A stretch of 64,000 nt of DNA from contig CAIUWR010000064.1 in NCBI GenBank assembly GCA_903902915.1, forward strand, positions 1 through 64,000, given 5' to 3'. Position 1 is the stretch's first letter. Every line of letters begins with the position of its first letter. The notes under the pieces were generated by a model. The model was not told where the DNA came from, ran no database searches, and saw only the letters and a program-made list of their open reading frames with translations. Below are positions 63,799-64,000 of the stretch, in pieces. The position numbers and the translations under genes are program-made. Source of the DNA: an uncultured Hyphomicrobiales bacterium. Lineage in GTDB: Bacteria; Pseudomonadota; Alphaproteobacteria; Rhizobiales; Beijerinckiaceae.

Positions 63799-64000
63799 TC
63801 ACTTCGCGTACAAATCCTTGTACGTGTCGCGCAGCACGTTCTTTTGCACCTTGCCCATGGTGTTGCGCGGCAGGTCGTCGACGAAGATCACGCGCTTGGG
63901 CTGCTTGAACTTCGCCAGCCGATCTTCCAGCGCGGCGAGCACCGCTTTCTCGTCGATGGTCGCCGCCTTGTCGCGCACCACCACCGCCGTCACGCCCTCG
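63799..64000 (-). CDS. Malonyl-CoA synthetase-like AMP-binding enzyme, C-terminal part
   Basis: Only the last 66 residues are in the window; the gene continues past 64000. The end 'KFKQPKRVIFVDDLPRN' plus 'MGKVQKNVLRD' is the C-terminal lid of acyl-CoA synthetases, with the catalytic Lys in 'GKVQK'. The wording is close to MatB-type malonyl-CoA synthetases. No further call is possible. Confidence 0.8.
   Translation of the reverse strand, partial: EGVTAVVVRDKAATIDEKAVLAALEDRLAKFKQPKRVIFVDDLPRNTMGKVQKNVLRDTYKDLYAK

Noticed and set aside
1-64000. CRISPR arrays, rRNA genes, complete insertion sequences
   Set aside because: No regularly spaced repeat array beyond the 14-mer tandem, no rRNA sequence, and no transposase was recognised.

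Overview
The window looks like a chromosome segment of an alphaproteobacterium, most likely of the order Hyphomicrobiales. The evidence is high GC, the ChvG/ChvI system followed by a truncated HprK, an EIIA-Man protein and HPr next to a divergent pckA, and the presence of MmcB, an OlsB-type acyltransferase, a DUF2848 protein and LepA. Nearly every strand position is open on the opposite strand, so most long ORFs are shadows. I find about 60 genes, no intact RNA gene, no CRISPR array and no rRNA. Gene calls rest on reading motifs and family resemblance by eye; no database search was possible.

Layout. (1) 1-920: a decayed zone holding a secreted cupredoxin-like gene broken by one base in a G8 tract. 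(2) 0.9-16.2 kb: a dense catabolic block. A minus-strand operon carries a PcaC-like decarboxylase, an amidohydrolase and a three-subunit molybdenum hydroxylase, preceded by a LysR regulator. Then come an SCP2-like small protein, an alpha/beta hydrolase and a tripartite-tricarboxylate (TTT/Bug) binding protein on plus. A UbiD decarboxylase, a split thiamine-diphosphate decarboxylase pair and a second Bug protein follow on minus, and tcuA-tcuB (tricarballylate oxidation) on plus. No TctA/TctB membrane subunits are present. (3) 16.2-22.05 kb: a lower-GC mobile element. It has a phage-type family A DNA polymerase with a coupled partner gene, an AlpA-like regulator, an unknown protein and a tyrosine integrase. 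It ends in a 50-nt 3' fragment of tRNA-Arg(ACG), which is the attachment-site scar. The intact tRNA expected at the other end is not in the window, so the island may continue past position 1 and may include the catabolic block. (4) 22.1-45.3 kb: core-type genome. It has MmcB, a GMC oxidoreductase, an aminotransferase, a PotF-like binding protein, thioredoxin, an antiporter, PckA, a HugZ-like protein, ChvI/ChvG/HprK/EIIA/HPr, Pgi, Uup, an exported methyltransferase, a GH15 glycosidase and an ABC exporter with a NEW3 protein. (5) 45.5-49.9 kb: an Rrf2 regulator followed by sbp-cysT-cysW-cysA for sulfate uptake. (6) 49.9-60.1 kb: OlsB, a hydrolase, a gamma-resorcylate decarboxylase, ComM, and a minus-strand aromatic-type operon (DUF2848, flavin monooxygenase, broken small gene, ABC binding protein, cupin, LLM oxidoreductase), plus an SDR. 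(7) 60.2-64 kb: LepA, a Vsr-Dcm pair and the 3' end of a malonyl-CoA synthetase-like gene.

How it fits together. The left block and the 50-60 kb block both read as uptake and ring or side-chain processing of carboxylated aromatic or heteroaromatic compounds feeding central metabolism. The middle is housekeeping plus envelope and carbon/nitrogen signalling. Substrates of the catabolic blocks cannot be fixed from sequence alone.
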